Assembly (NCBI RefSeq): GCF_000260985.4
Contig: NC_017857.3
Coordinates: forward strand, 2,108,001 to 2,172,000
Length of the DNA stretch: 64,000 nucleotides
Reading direction: 5' to 3'
Source: Methylophaga nitratireducenticrescens
GTDB taxonomy: Bacteria > Pseudomonadota > Gammaproteobacteria > Nitrosococcales > Methylophagaceae
In this document: positions 48,099 to 58,187 of the stretch, piece by piece
Layout of the letters: every line of letters starts with the position of its first letter
How positions within the stretch are numbered: the stretch's first letter is position 1
The notes under the pieces: model-generated
Seen by the model: only the letters and a program-made list of their open reading frames with translations
What the model was told of the DNA's origin: nothing
The model's database searches: none
Position numbers and translations under genes: made by a program

Positions 48099-48614
48099 AT
48101 GGACGAGATAAAAAACAAGATCCGCGATATCGCAGATTTTCCCGAACCCGGTATTTTATTCAAAGACATCACACCATTAATGCAATCCCCTGTCTTACTG
48201 CGTCAGGCCGTTGAATTGCTGATTGCACCCTATCAAAATTCCAATGTAACTGCCGTCGCTGGTATGGAAGCACGGGGCTTTATTTTTGGCTCACTCGCCG
48301 CCTCAATGCTAGAGGTCGGATTCATTCCGCTGCGCAAACCCGGCAAACTTCCTCACACGACCCATAAGGTCGAATACCAATTGGAATATGGTGAAACCAG
48401 CCTTGAAATTCATGCCGATGCGCTGGCTGAAAATGACAATATTTTAATTGTTGATGATGTACTGGCCACCGGTGGCACGGCCAAGGCCAGTTGTGAATTA
48501 ATCCAATTACTGGGTGGTAATGTGGTTGGCTGTGCATTCCTGATGGAAATTACAGGACTGAATGGCCGTTCTTTACTGACTGACGTTAACGTACACAGCG
48601 TAATCCAATACTGA
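48099..48614 (+). CDS. apt: Adenine phosphoribosyltransferase
   Basis: Salvages adenine to AMP with PRPP; cytosolic. 171 residues, normal. Seen: IRDIADFPEPGILFKDITPL at the N-terminus, GMEARGFIFGSLAA near 57-70, and the PRPP motif ILIVDDVLATGGTAKA near 123-138. It is overlapped by one base with the downstream motY-like gene, so the two are coupled. Confidence 0.96.
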   Translation: MDEIKNKIRDIADFPEPGILFKDITPLMQSPVLLRQAVELLIAPYQNSNVTAVAGMEARGFIFGSLAASMLEVGFIPLRKPGKLPHTTHKVEYQLEYGETSLEIHADALAENDNILIVDDVLATGGTAKASCELIQLLGGNVVGCAFLMEITGLNGRSLLTDVNVHSVIQY

Positions 48615-49456
48615 TGAAGTTTTTACTGTTTTTATTATTTGCCTCTCCCGTTGTCGCTGACACGGTCTATCAATCTGCTGTGCACGAAGCAACATGGCAA
48701 ACTGAAGCATCCCCGCTTTCCTGCGCGATAAGTCATGATATCACTGACTTTGGTAAAACCGTTTTTCACCGCGAAAATGGTGAGCCGCTTCAACTTTCAA
48801 TATCCACTGCAGATCACCGTGCTTCCCAGAACACTGCTGAATTGATGATCATTAATACGCCCTGGCAATTCGACCAGGTCAGCCAAAAGTTAATGACTCT
48901 GCCAGTAACTTATGGACAACGCGAGTTTATCGTAGAAGGCAATGCAGCGAGAAAAGCCCTGGCAGCCTTGCAGCAAGGTCAGTTTGTTCAACTAAAGTAT
49001 GCCTCGCAAAGCAGTGTTCAACCGGTCAGTGTAATTCTGACTAATGTGCAATTCCTGCCCGCCATGCGTGAGTTTCAGGAATGTTCAGACAAAATGCATC
49101 CTGATAGCTTTAATGATTTACAGCAATTCAGTGTCTATTTTGAATCGGAAAAAGCTATCCTCGACAATAGTGCCTCCCAACGGATGAAACGGTTGGCTGA
49201 GTACCTTAAAGTGGATGAAAGTATCTCGCGAATCATTATCGAATCACACACCGACAGCTTTGGTCGCCGAGAACTGAATACCGAGCTGTCAGATAAACGG
49301 GCGCAAGTGGTGAAAAACTTTCTGATAGAACAGGCTGAAATCGACGAAGCCATTATCGAAACGCATTCTTATCGTGATAACAAACCTATTGCAAGCAACA
49401 AAACACCAGAGGGTCGCGCCCAAAATCGCCGCACGGAATTACGTTTAATTCGCTGA
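48614..49456 (+). CDS. motY: MotY-like flagellar motor protein, OmpA C-terminal domain
   Basis: Predicted T-ring component of a sodium-driven flagellar motor, periplasmic. 280 residues. Seen: signal peptide ending near SPVVADT (about 16); N-terminal MotY-specific domain with PLSCAISHDITDFGKTVF (compare PLECQLVHPIPSFGDAVF in Vibrio MotY) and Cys pair; C-terminal OmpA-like peptidoglycan-binding domain (about 170-280) with IIIESHTDSFGRRELNTELSDKRA and RAQNRRTEL. No flagellar genes are adjacent; motY is often isolated. A plain OmpA-family protein is the alternative. Confidence 0.75.
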   Translation: MKFLLFLLFASPVVADTVYQSAVHEATWQTEASPLSCAISHDITDFGKTVFHRENGEPLQLSISTADHRASQNTAELMIINTPWQFDQVSQKLMTLPVTYGQREFIVEGNAARKALAALQQGQFVQLKYASQSSVQPVSVILTNVQFLPAMREFQECSDKMHPDSFNDLQQFSVYFESEKAILDNSASQRMKRLAEYLKVDESISRIIIESHTDSFGRRELNTELSDKRAQVVKNFLIEQAEIDEAIIETHSYRDNKPIASNKTPEGRAQNRRTELRLIR

Positions 49457-50914
49457 ATCACGCCATAAAGTCAGTAAATCATGGGTGACTTGTTGATAAT
49501 CAGCGGCTTTGGTAATCGCCGAGATCATTGCCACTGAACCCACACCGGTTTTATGTAACGCTGTGGCACGCGGCAGATCAATGCCACCAATCGCCACTAA
49601 TGGCGTATGCCCATGTAATAAACGTATCCATTCTGCTAAGCGATCAAAGCCTTGTGGCTGCCACGGCATCTGTTTGCTGTCTGTTTCGAAAATGGGACCT
49701 AAAGCAATATAACTGGGGTTCACCGCTAACGCTCTGGCCAGTTCCCAATATGAATGGGTTGAAATCCCCAGCCGCAACCCGGCCTGTTCAATTTCCAGCA
49801 AATCAGCATCATGCAAATCTTCCTGCCCCAGATGCACACCGTAAGCGCCATTATCGATCGCCATACGCCAGTGATCATTCACAAAAAACTGAATATCACT
49901 ATATTGATTCGAGATATCCACTGCGCTGGCAATTTCTGCATTGAGAAAAGCGTTATCTGATTGTTTTAAACGTAATTGGAGGGTTTTGATGCCAATGGTT
50001 AATAAACGATTAACCCAATCCGCACTATCGACCACCGGATAGATTCCCAATCGATGCGGACAATCCGGAAAACTGAAGCTTTTACCAATCAGATCCGGGG
50101 TGTAACTCAGCCTGGGGATGTCGCGAAGCTCAAAGGGTTGCCGTTGGTGGGAAAACAACTGATAAGGGCCCAGTGACTGTGATTCTCGAATCCCGCGATT
50201 AATATAACTACGCGATAAAATCACCGCATCACGGATATCTTCGCCCTGGGCCAGATAACACGCCAGACTCGATGCCAGCACACAACCGGTACCGCGAACA
50301 TTTTTATTCAGTCGTGGCTGATAACAATAAAATTGACTAAACGCATTGGCAAAATAATCTGATACAAAGCTTTGATCACCATGGCCACCTTTGACCAGGC
50401 AGGCAGATAAACCATCCTCAATCAACTGACGAACCTGCTTCTCCACTGACCAAGCTGAATTCGCTGAGATATACTGCATCTCTGGCAGGTTTGGCGTCAG
50501 CAAAGTGATCTTCGGTAACACTGAATTGCGAACAAAATCCATTACTTCAGGTGCAGCCTGTTCTCCACCACTTGTTGCAGCCATCACTGGATCCATCACC
50601 ACCGGCACATCATGAATTGTCAGAATCCGTTCAATCGCCTCGGCGATCTCAAGATTTGGAATCAAACCGATTTTGATTGCTGCAATTTCAAAGTCAGCAA
50701 TACAGCTTTCGTATTGCTTGAGAAATTTCTCAGCAGATAATGGATTTAGCGCCCGCATACCAGTTTGGGTCTGTTCGGTCACACAGGTCATCAATGGCAC
50801 CGGATGAAAACCATGATGGCTGACAGTTTGAATATCCGCCGTCAGCCCAGCACAGCCTTGTGGATCCAGTCCACCAATTAATAAGATTGCAGTTTGCGGT
50901 ATTTGCTCAGCCAT
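49445..50914 (-). CDS. thiDE: Bifunctional HMP-phosphate kinase / thiamine-phosphate synthase (ThiD-ThiE fusion)
   Basis: Makes HMP-PP and joins it to thiazole phosphate. 489 residues: ThiD about 1-265 ([30 protein letters not shown], and the anion hole [17 protein letters not shown]), then ThiE about 290-485 ([32 protein letters not shown], [11 protein letters not shown], [10 protein letters not shown]). Start ATG 50914 overlaps the thiG stop by 8 bp; the frame is open upstream to 51010, but that would be inside thiG. Overlaps motY at the 3' ends by 12 bp, convergently. Last gene of thiC-thiO-thiS-thiG-thiDE. Confidence 0.92.
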   Translation of the reverse strand: MAEQIPQTAILLIGGLDPQGCAGLTADIQTVSHHGFHPVPLMTCVTEQTQTGMRALNPLSAEKFLKQYESCIADFEIAAIKIGLIPNLEIAEAIERILTIHDVPVVMDPVMAATSGGEQAAPEVMDFVRNSVLPKITLLTPNLPEMQYISANSAWSVEKQVRQLIEDGLSACLVKGGHGDQSFVSDYFANAFSQFYCYQPRLNKNVRGTGCVLASSLACYLAQGEDIRDAVILSRSYINRGIRESQSLGPYQLFSHQRQPFELRDIPRLSYTPDLIGKSFSFPDCPHRLGIYPVVDSADWVNRLLTIGIKTLQLRLKQSDNAFLNAEIASAVDISNQYSDIQFFVNDHWRMAIDNGAYGVHLGQEDLHDADLLEIEQAGLRLGISTHSYWELARALAVNPSYIALGPIFETDSKQMPWQPQGFDRLAEWIRLLHGHTPLVAIGGIDLPRATALHKTGVGSVAMISAITKAADYQQVTHDLLTLWRDSAN

Positions 50915-51704
50915 GTTGCTGCCAGATAGGTTGATCCAGAATCGGTGTACTGGGCTTGGCAGAATCACGCTTTGGCATAATGCCCGCTTCATACGCCAGA
51001 CGTCCGGCATTGATGGATTGTTTAAAGGCTTCGGCCATTAACACCGGTTCCAGCGCTTCGGCCACGGCGGTATTTAACAGAATGCCGTCATAACCGAGTT
51101 CCATCGCCTGCACAGCATCAGAAGGTTTGCCGATGCCAGCATCAACCAGTAAGGTGATTTCTGGCAGGCGTTCTCTTAATGTTCTCAAGGCATAGGGATT
51201 GAGCAATCCTTGACCTGTGCCAATCGGCGCGCCCCAGGGCATTAATACTTCACAGCCAGCATCAGCCAGTTTCTGACAGAGCACCAAATCATCGGTGCAA
51301 TAGGGAAATACCTTAAAACCATCGGCAATCAGAATTTTAGTGGCTTCCAGCAAGGCAAACGGATCAGGTTGCAGATTAAAACTGTCGCCCAGCACTTCCA
51401 GTTTAATCCAGTCTGTTTGAAACAGCTCTCTAGCCATATGAGCAGTTTGAACAGCCTCTTTAACGCTATAACAGCCCGCCGTATTAGGCAGTAAATGCCG
51501 GTTCAACGCTTCTATCAGATGCCAGAACTGTTCACCATTTTTTGACTGCGAGAGCGTTTGTCGACGCAACGATACTGTAATAACGTCAGCATTCGAGGCA
51601 CGAATCGCATCTATCATAACGTGTGGTGACGGATACAAAGCCGTACCAATCAATAATCGGCTTGAAAGTTCCTGGCCATATACTTGCCAACTTGATGCTT
51701 GCAT
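50907..51704 (-). CDS. thiG: Thiazole synthase ThiG
   Basis: Forms the thiazole ring from DXP, dehydroglycine and ThiS-thiocarboxylate. 265 residues. Seen: [18 protein letters not shown] at the N-terminus, [17 protein letters not shown] (catalytic Lys), [17 protein letters not shown] near 170-186, and [20 protein letters not shown] near 205-224. ATG 51704 is preceded by GGAGGT at 5 nt, a site made by the two Gly codons that end thiS. Neighbours thiS and thiDE confirm the assignment. Confidence 0.94.
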   Translation of the reverse strand: MQASSWQVYGQELSSRLLIGTALYPSPHVMIDAIRASNADVITVSLRRQTLSQSKNGEQFWHLIEALNRHLLPNTAGCYSVKEAVQTAHMARELFQTDWIKLEVLGDSFNLQPDPFALLEATKILIADGFKVFPYCTDDLVLCQKLADAGCEVLMPWGAPIGTGQGLLNPYALRTLRERLPEITLLVDAGIGKPSDAVQAMELGYDGILLNTAVAEALEPVLMAEAFKQSINAGRLAYEAGIMPKRDSAKPSTPILDQPIWQQHG

Positions 51705-51705
51705 T

Positions 51706-51921
51706 TTAACCTCCACTAATGGGTGAAATAATATTAACTTGGTCACCCGGATTAATTTTCCGCTCAGCCCAATAAGACTTGGGCACAATTTCATCATTGA
51801 GCAGCACAACAAAACGACTGTTGGCCATTTTTTGTTGTTGCAGAAAAGCGGCGATCGTTTGATTGTTGTCAATCGCAACAGATTCGCCGTTAAACTGAAT
51901 CTGTAGCTGTTCAGACGCCAT
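51706..51921 (-). CDS. thiS: Sulphur carrier protein ThiS
   Basis: Ubiquitin-like carrier of 71 residues, thiocarboxylated at its C-terminal Gly-Gly and used by ThiG. Seen: [21 protein letters not shown] at the N-terminus, [14 protein letters not shown] near 38-51, and the C-terminus ISPISGG. Start ATG 51921 overlaps the thiO stop by 11 bp. Its last two codons (GGA GGT) form the thiG ribosome binding site. Confidence 0.93.
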   Translation of the reverse strand: MASEQLQIQFNGESVAIDNNQTIAAFLQQQKMANSRFVVLLNDEIVPKSYWAERKINPGDQVNIISPISGG

Positions 51922-52990
51922 ACAATGCCCCGAAATGAACTTGCTGTTTATTGCCAGCCAACAAAGTAAGCAGATCATCAACCAAGGCGGGCCCGAACAA
52001 ATAACCATGGCGGTATAAGCCGTTGATGTGATAACCCCATTCGGTCTGCTTGATAGTCGGCAGATTATTGGGTAATCCGGGACGACAATGAACAGACATT
52101 TCCAGAATTCGTGCTTCGGCGAAGCCTTTATGCAAGCTATATAACGCTGACATCAATTCCAGACCACTACGCAAGCTGACAGGGGACATATCATCGCTTT
52201 CAATCATTGTCGCCCCGAGAATATATTCATGATCAGCTCGGGGAGCGATATAAAAGGGATAACGGGGATGCATTAACCGAACGGTATGTTTGAGATTAAC
52301 CTCTGGTGCATGCACTCGTATCACTTCACCACGTACACTTCGCAGTTGTTTCAAATCAGCTCGTGCACCATTACCACGGCAGTCAATCACGGCATCAAAA
52401 TGATCTGCCGGTTTACCAAAATAGCGTTGGCATAAACTGTCGATATTTTTCTTAGTAAGCTGTTCAATCGCTTCACATTGATACCACTCACAGTTTTTTT
52501 CCAATAAAGCGGTGATGTGACGATAAAACTGTCTGTTATTCAGACCGGCTTCCTGCTCGAACAAGATTGCCTGGTCAAATGTGTCTGCAAGCTCAGGCTC
52601 ACGTTGTGATATGCCATCATGATCCAAAGCAATATATTCAGAAGCACCGAGAACATGATCCGCTCTTCGCCGGAAGCGTGACATTTCAGCCTGATCTCCC
52701 GCATAGGCGACCACTAAAGTACCCGTTTCTTGATAAAACACCGGCTCTGGTAAATCCTTTAACCAGCGCGGCCATAACTCATATGATCGCTGTCCAATTG
52801 TTTTAACCAACGCTTCAGAACCAACCGCTTCACTCGAAGGTGAAACCATACCTGCAGCGACATAACCGGCACTATCACGACCTTCACGATCATCCTTGGA
52901 TAAAATTGCTACTTCATGGCCGGCTTGAAGTAAACGCCAGGCAGTCAGCCGTCCAACCAGACCACTTCCAATTACCAGATAATGACTCAT
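51911..52990 (-). CDS. thiO: Glycine oxidase ThiO
   Basis: FAD enzyme that oxidises glycine to dehydroglycine for thiazole synthesis. 359 residues. Seen: N-terminal FAD motif [24 protein letters not shown] near 4-27, [11 protein letters not shown] near 45-55 and C-terminal [21 protein letters not shown]. It lies 12 bp downstream of thiC and overlaps thiS. Confidence 0.93.
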   Translation of the reverse strand: MSHYLVIGSGLVGRLTAWRLLQAGHEVAILSKDDREGRDSAGYVAAGMVSPSSEAVGSEALVKTIGQRSYELWPRWLKDLPEPVFYQETGTLVVAYAGDQAEMSRFRRRADHVLGASEYIALDHDGISQREPELADTFDQAILFEQEAGLNNRQFYRHITALLEKNCEWYQCEAIEQLTKKNIDSLCQRYFGKPADHFDAVIDCRGNGARADLKQLRSVRGEVIRVHAPEVNLKHTVRLMHPRYPFYIAPRADHEYILGATMIESDDMSPVSLRSGLELMSALYSLHKGFAEARILEMSVHCRPGLPNNLPTIKQTEWGYHINGLYRHGYLFGPALVDDLLTLLAGNKQQVHFGALYGV

Positions 52991-53002
52991 CTCTTATTTT
53001 CC

Positions 53003-55019
<2,017 letters not shown>

Positions 55020-55074
55020 GTGGAAATTATCTTAATCCACTAAATTGCCATTAAGCAAATCAGTGATTGAAAAA

Positions 55075-55287
55075 TCAGATCATGGGATAGAGAAAAAAGC
55101 CCGCACAGCCTAGAACAACCAGAAGAAATAAGTATTTTGCAAAAGAAACTCTGGACATCATGTCCAGCAAATCCGGCGGTTGGTTTGCTGTACCAATGGG
55201 TCTACTGGCGCGTTTTAATCGCGAAGGTTTAGCCTTGGCGTTACTCTGCTGCTTTTCCCAATAGTAGTCCCGATCCTGTAAGCCCAT
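55075..55287 (-). CDS. Small single-span membrane protein
   Basis: Predicted protein of 70 residues with a basic, polar N-terminus (GLQDRDYYWEKQ, KAKPSRLKRASRP) and a C-terminal transmembrane helix (YLFLLVVLGCAGFFLYPMI). The RDYYWEK start recurs in small proteins of unknown function in gammaproteobacteria. ATG 55287 has GAGGGA upstream; the frame is open to 55323. It lies just upstream of the thi riboswitch on the same strand and divergent from smr. Confidence 0.6.
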   Translation of the reverse strand: MGLQDRDYYWEKQQSNAKAKPSRLKRASRPIGTANQPPDLLDMMSRVSFAKYLFLLVVLGCAGFFLYPMI

Positions 55288-55412
55288 AGCTAATCCCTCA
55301 TTTGAGCGGTAAATAAAAATCAATATCGTTTGAATCGTATCTCAGATGTTATGATTTTGATGTAAATGATTAGGCTAATTAACGAACCGTTTCTCAAAAC
55401 ACAGATATTGAT

Positions 55413-55961
55413 ATGAGCAAAGATAAAAACATTGATGAGGAACTGGAATTATTTCGTACTGAAATGAGCGACGCCGAGCCTATCAAGCACGATAAATTAC
55501 TGCATATCAAACCACCGCCTCAACCCAAAGTCAGAAAACATATCCCTAGCGATTTGGTAAATGATCAAAGTGAGTTTTCCAGTTTATTCGCCCCCGAAAC
55601 GGTGGGGAACGAGGAATATCTGGAATACCGAGGCGACGGCATTCAAAACCGTCAATTCGCCAAACTCAAAAGTGGCAGAGTGCATCTCGAAGCCGAACTT
55701 GATTTACACGGCCTCACCTTAGCCAAAGCCGAACCCACCCTCTCCCATTTTCTCGAACAATGTCAGGAACAAAAGATCCGCTGCGTACGAATCATCCACG
55801 GCAAAGGCTGGGGCTCCCGTGATAACAAACCGGTTTTAAAAAGCAAACTCAATCACTGGCTCAGACAAAGTGATGCCGTACTGGCGTTTTGTAGTACAAC
55901 GATTGAAGATGGGGGGACTGGGGCTTTGTATGTTTTGTTGAAAAGACAGTTTGAAAGATAA
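55413..55961 (+). CDS. Smr domain protein (SmrA/SmrB type)
   Basis: Smr-domain nuclease of 182 residues, of the size of E. coli SmrA and SmrB (SmrB cleaves mRNA at collided ribosomes). Seen: an acidic/basic N-terminus (about 1-85), then the Smr domain with AELDLHGLTLAKA near 90-102, RIIHGKGWGSRDN near 129-141 and GGTGALYVLLKR at the end. The catalytic DxH and HGKG motifs are intact. Which subtype it is cannot be settled here. Confidence 0.82.
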   Translation: MSKDKNIDEELELFRTEMSDAEPIKHDKLLHIKPPPQPKVRKHIPSDLVNDQSEFSSLFAPETVGNEEYLEYRGDGIQNRQFAKLKSGRVHLEAELDLHGLTLAKAEPTLSHFLEQCQEQKIRCVRIIHGKGWGSRDNKPVLKSKLNHWLRQSDAVLAFCSTTIEDGGTGALYVLLKRQFER

Positions 55962-55994
55962 GTTTACAACCCTCCTTTTCAATTCATTAATTTT

Positions 55995-56010
55995 TGGCCA
56001 TTGGCCTTTT
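55995..56010 (+). terminator. Possible weak terminator after smr
   Basis: GGCC-ATT-GGCC followed by TTTT, 33 bp after the smr stop. The stem is only 4 bp. A similar GGCC-AAC-GGCC lies at 56122-56132. The rest of the gap up to 56163 is AT-rich. Confidence 0.3.
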
Positions 56011-56163
56011 AATTATCATTAAACTTTTGTTTATACGTTTTTTTATATACTATTCAAACACTTAGACAACTTGATCAAGCCTCGTTCAAATTAAATAGCC
56101 GCTTGATAATAATTATTATGTGGCCAACGGCCTTATTACCATACTGTTAACTCAAAAATATTT

Positions 56164-56940
56164 ATGATCGAACAAGTTGTTAAAGAAGCGATCCTTTCCA
56201 GAATAGAGAAAGCTGAAAAAAAGCATGGGGTGCGAGTGCTCTATGCTGTTGAATCAGGTAGCCGCGCTTGGGGATTCGAATCGCCCAATAGTGACTACGA
56301 TGTTCGCTTTATATATGCCCATCCCAAGGACTGGTATGTGGCTATTGATTTGGAAGATAAGAGAGATGTTATTGAATATCCGATTGTCGACGAAATCGAC
56401 ATCAATGGATGGGACATCAGAAAGGCTTTGAGGCTCTTTTCCAAATCTAATCCTGCGTTTGTGGAATGGCTGCAGTCACCTATTGTGTATATCGAGCGTG
56501 GCAATTTTGCTCAGCGAGCGCGAGAGCTTCTCTCTAAAGTGTATTCCGTTGAAAAAGGAATACACCACTACCACAGCATGGCGAAGACGAATTACAGGGG
56601 CTATCTCCGCGAAGAACGTGTTCCTATAAAGAAGTATTTCTATGTGTTGAGGCCACTGCTTTCAATTATGTGGCTGGAAGAATATCGGGACCCAGCACCA
56701 ATTGAATTTGAGAAGCTTCGAAAAATGGTCAAAGATAGAACTGAGCTAGATGGCCTGATTTCAAAATTATTGCAAAGAAAAAAGAGAAGTTTGGAAAAGG
56801 AGTTGGCGCCGCCGATCACTGAGCTAAACGAATTCATTGAATCTGAGCTACAGCGCTTGGAACCTTTTTCTGAGAGCCCTGAGAAAAAGGGGCAAATCAT
56901 GAACGACCTAAACTCTTTGTTCCACGAGATATTGAGTTAA
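56164..56940 (+). CDS. Nucleotidyltransferase, RlaP-like (PF10127 type), possible gene cassette
   Basis: Predicted nucleotidyltransferase of 258 residues of the DNA polymerase beta superfamily, RlaP group (RNA-ligase-associated). Seen: the nucleotidyl motif ESGSRAWGFESPNSDYDVRFIY near 30-51 with GSRAWG and DYDV aspartate, DINGWDIRKALRLFSKSNPA near 80-99, and NYRGYLREERVPIKKYFYVLRPLL. No RNA ligase is nearby. No clear ribosome binding site. Its stop codon lies inside an attC-like site, and the gene is AT-rich compared with neighbours, all suggesting an acquired cassette. Confidence 0.8.
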   Translation: MIEQVVKEAILSRIEKAEKKHGVRVLYAVESGSRAWGFESPNSDYDVRFIYAHPKDWYVAIDLEDKRDVIEYPIVDEIDINGWDIRKALRLFSKSNPAFVEWLQSPIVYIERGNFAQRARELLSKVYSVEKGIHHYHSMAKTNYRGYLREERVPIKKYFYVLRPLLSIMWLEEYRDPAPIEFEKLRKMVKDRTELDGLISKLLQRKKRSLEKELAPPITELNEFIESELQRLEPFSESPEKKGQIMNDLNSLFHEILS

Positions 56941-56979
56941 CAAGGGGCTCAAACCGGCGGCTTAGCCCTGACGTTAGCA
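56935..56979 (+). repeat. attC-like site after the nucleotidyltransferase gene
   Basis: Starts with AGTTAAC, which contains the stop codon, and ends with GTTAGCA. Between them GGGGCT and AGCCCT can pair, giving the nested AAC/GTT plus inner-stem layout of integron attC sites. At 45 bp it is short and its end boxes are imperfect. Confidence 0.45.
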
Positions 56980-57007
56980 ACCAAATCCTCAAGCATAAGG
57001 AATTTAT

Positions 57008-57628
57008 ATGAACGAGAAAAATCATTGGGAAAAGGTTTATACAACAAAAAGAAGCGATGAAGTGAGCTGGTTCCAGCCTCACGCTGCGGCTTCGATTGAT
57101 ATTATAAGAAAACTTGAAAATAACACTGAAGCGCACATTCTTGATGTTGGTGGTGGTGCTTCAACACTCGTGGACGATTTACTTTCACTAGGTTACTCAA
57201 ACATAAAAGTACTTGATATATCATCTGCTGCTTTAGAAGTTGCGAAAACAAGGCTCGGAGAACGGGCGAATGCCGTTGAATGGATTGTGGAGGATGTAAC
57301 AAAATTCAGTGTTCCAAAGCATTCCATAGATGTTTGGCACGATAGAGCTGTATTTCATTTTCTTAACGATCAGAAGCAAAGAGAAAAGTACGTAAAAGCT
57401 GTCCTAAATGCGGTTAAGCCTGGTGGTCATGTCATTGTTTCTACTTTCTCTTTAGATGGGCCAGAAAAATGTAGCGGGCTGCTAGTGCAAAGATACGACG
57501 CTGAATCGTTACATGATCAATTTGGTGAGCCGTTCGTACTACTGGGTCATGAGTACGAAAGGCATAAAACGCCTTTTGGCACCAACCAAAATTTTATTTA
57601 TTGTTATTGTCGAGTTGCAAATGCCTAA
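57008..57628 (+). CDS. Class I SAM-dependent methyltransferase, possible gene cassette
   Basis: Methyltransferase of 206 residues, substrate unknown. Seen: NEKNHWEKVYTTKRSDEVSWFQ at the N-terminus (family of small methyltransferases often found in cassettes), AdoMet motif I ILDVGGGASTLVDDLL near 44-59, and the motif IV region WHDRAVFHFLN near 113-123. AAGGA lies before the ATG. Same strand as the nucleotidyltransferase, 67 bp apart. The stop TAA lies in GCCTAAC, a canonical left attC box. Confidence 0.82.
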   Translation: MNEKNHWEKVYTTKRSDEVSWFQPHAAASIDIIRKLENNTEAHILDVGGGASTLVDDLLSLGYSNIKVLDISSAALEVAKTRLGERANAVEWIVEDVTKFSVPKHSIDVWHDRAVFHFLNDQKQREKYVKAVLNAVKPGGHVIVSTFSLDGPEKCSGLLVQRYDAESLHDQFGEPFVLLGHEYERHKTPFGTNQNFIYCYCRVANA

Positions 57629-57658
57629 CAAACACCTCACGCGCGACCTGCGTTACAC
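57623..57658 (+). repeat. Possible truncated attC site after the methyltransferase gene
   Basis: GCCTAAC fits the 7-bp R'' consensus exactly and contains the stop codon; GTTACAC 22 bases later fits poorly as its partner. Only a few bases can pair inside, so it may be a damaged site. Confidence 0.35.
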
Positions 57659-58187
57659 AACAAGGTATTGGAAATTTAGGTGATAGAAAAATGTATCAAG
57701 TGGTCATAAAACTTGAATTTGGTTTAAAAAAGTCCGTTCCCACGCAGGAGCGTGGGAACGAGAAATACTGCAACGGGAATGTGAATATAAATCCATTACT
57801 CGACAGAGAAAAAGTGTTTGGGAAACGGTCTGGTACAGCGACTTTTGTAAATTTTTTGAGATTTCTAATGGTGGTTGTGTTGCCGAGGATGTTGTCTTCA
57901 TTGCTGAATAACTCGCAATATGAATTTGGATAAAAGCTGTTACGACATTGCTACTTCAATCAAAGGAAATAACGCGTTACGCTTGCTGCAGTTGTGACAT
58001 TACTTTATTGGTATCAAGAAAAAATCATGTAAATTCTGACGAGACAATACCTTTTTCTTTAAAAATATGACATTTTATAGTTTGATGTAAAGATAACGAA
58101 AACCATCATCCATTCGCCATAAATGTGTAACAATAAACGTGCTGTTAGGTATGTAATACTGCTCTTATATAGATGGACATTTAGCTC
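57659..58187 (+). other. Gap of about 530 bp with one palindrome
   Basis: No convincing gene. It holds the 26-bp palindrome at 57735-57760 and AT-rich sequence; it presumably contains the promoter of the globin-sensor gene. Confidence 0.5.
57735..57760. repeat. REP-like palindrome
   Basis: Perfect 11-bp inverted repeat CGTTCCCACGC / GCGTGGGAACG with an AGGA loop. It is the type of sequence spread as interspersed palindromes in many bacterial genomes; this is the only copy noticed in the window. Confidence 0.7.

Noticed and set aside
56122-56132. GGCC-AAC-GGCC as a second terminator or attC arm
   Set aside because: Four-base stem, no T tract, and no matching AAC/GTT boxes around it.
57601-57933. 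110-codon open frame after the methyltransferase
   Set aside because: It starts in the end of the methyltransferase gene, runs through the attC-like site and the palindrome, and has no family resemblance.
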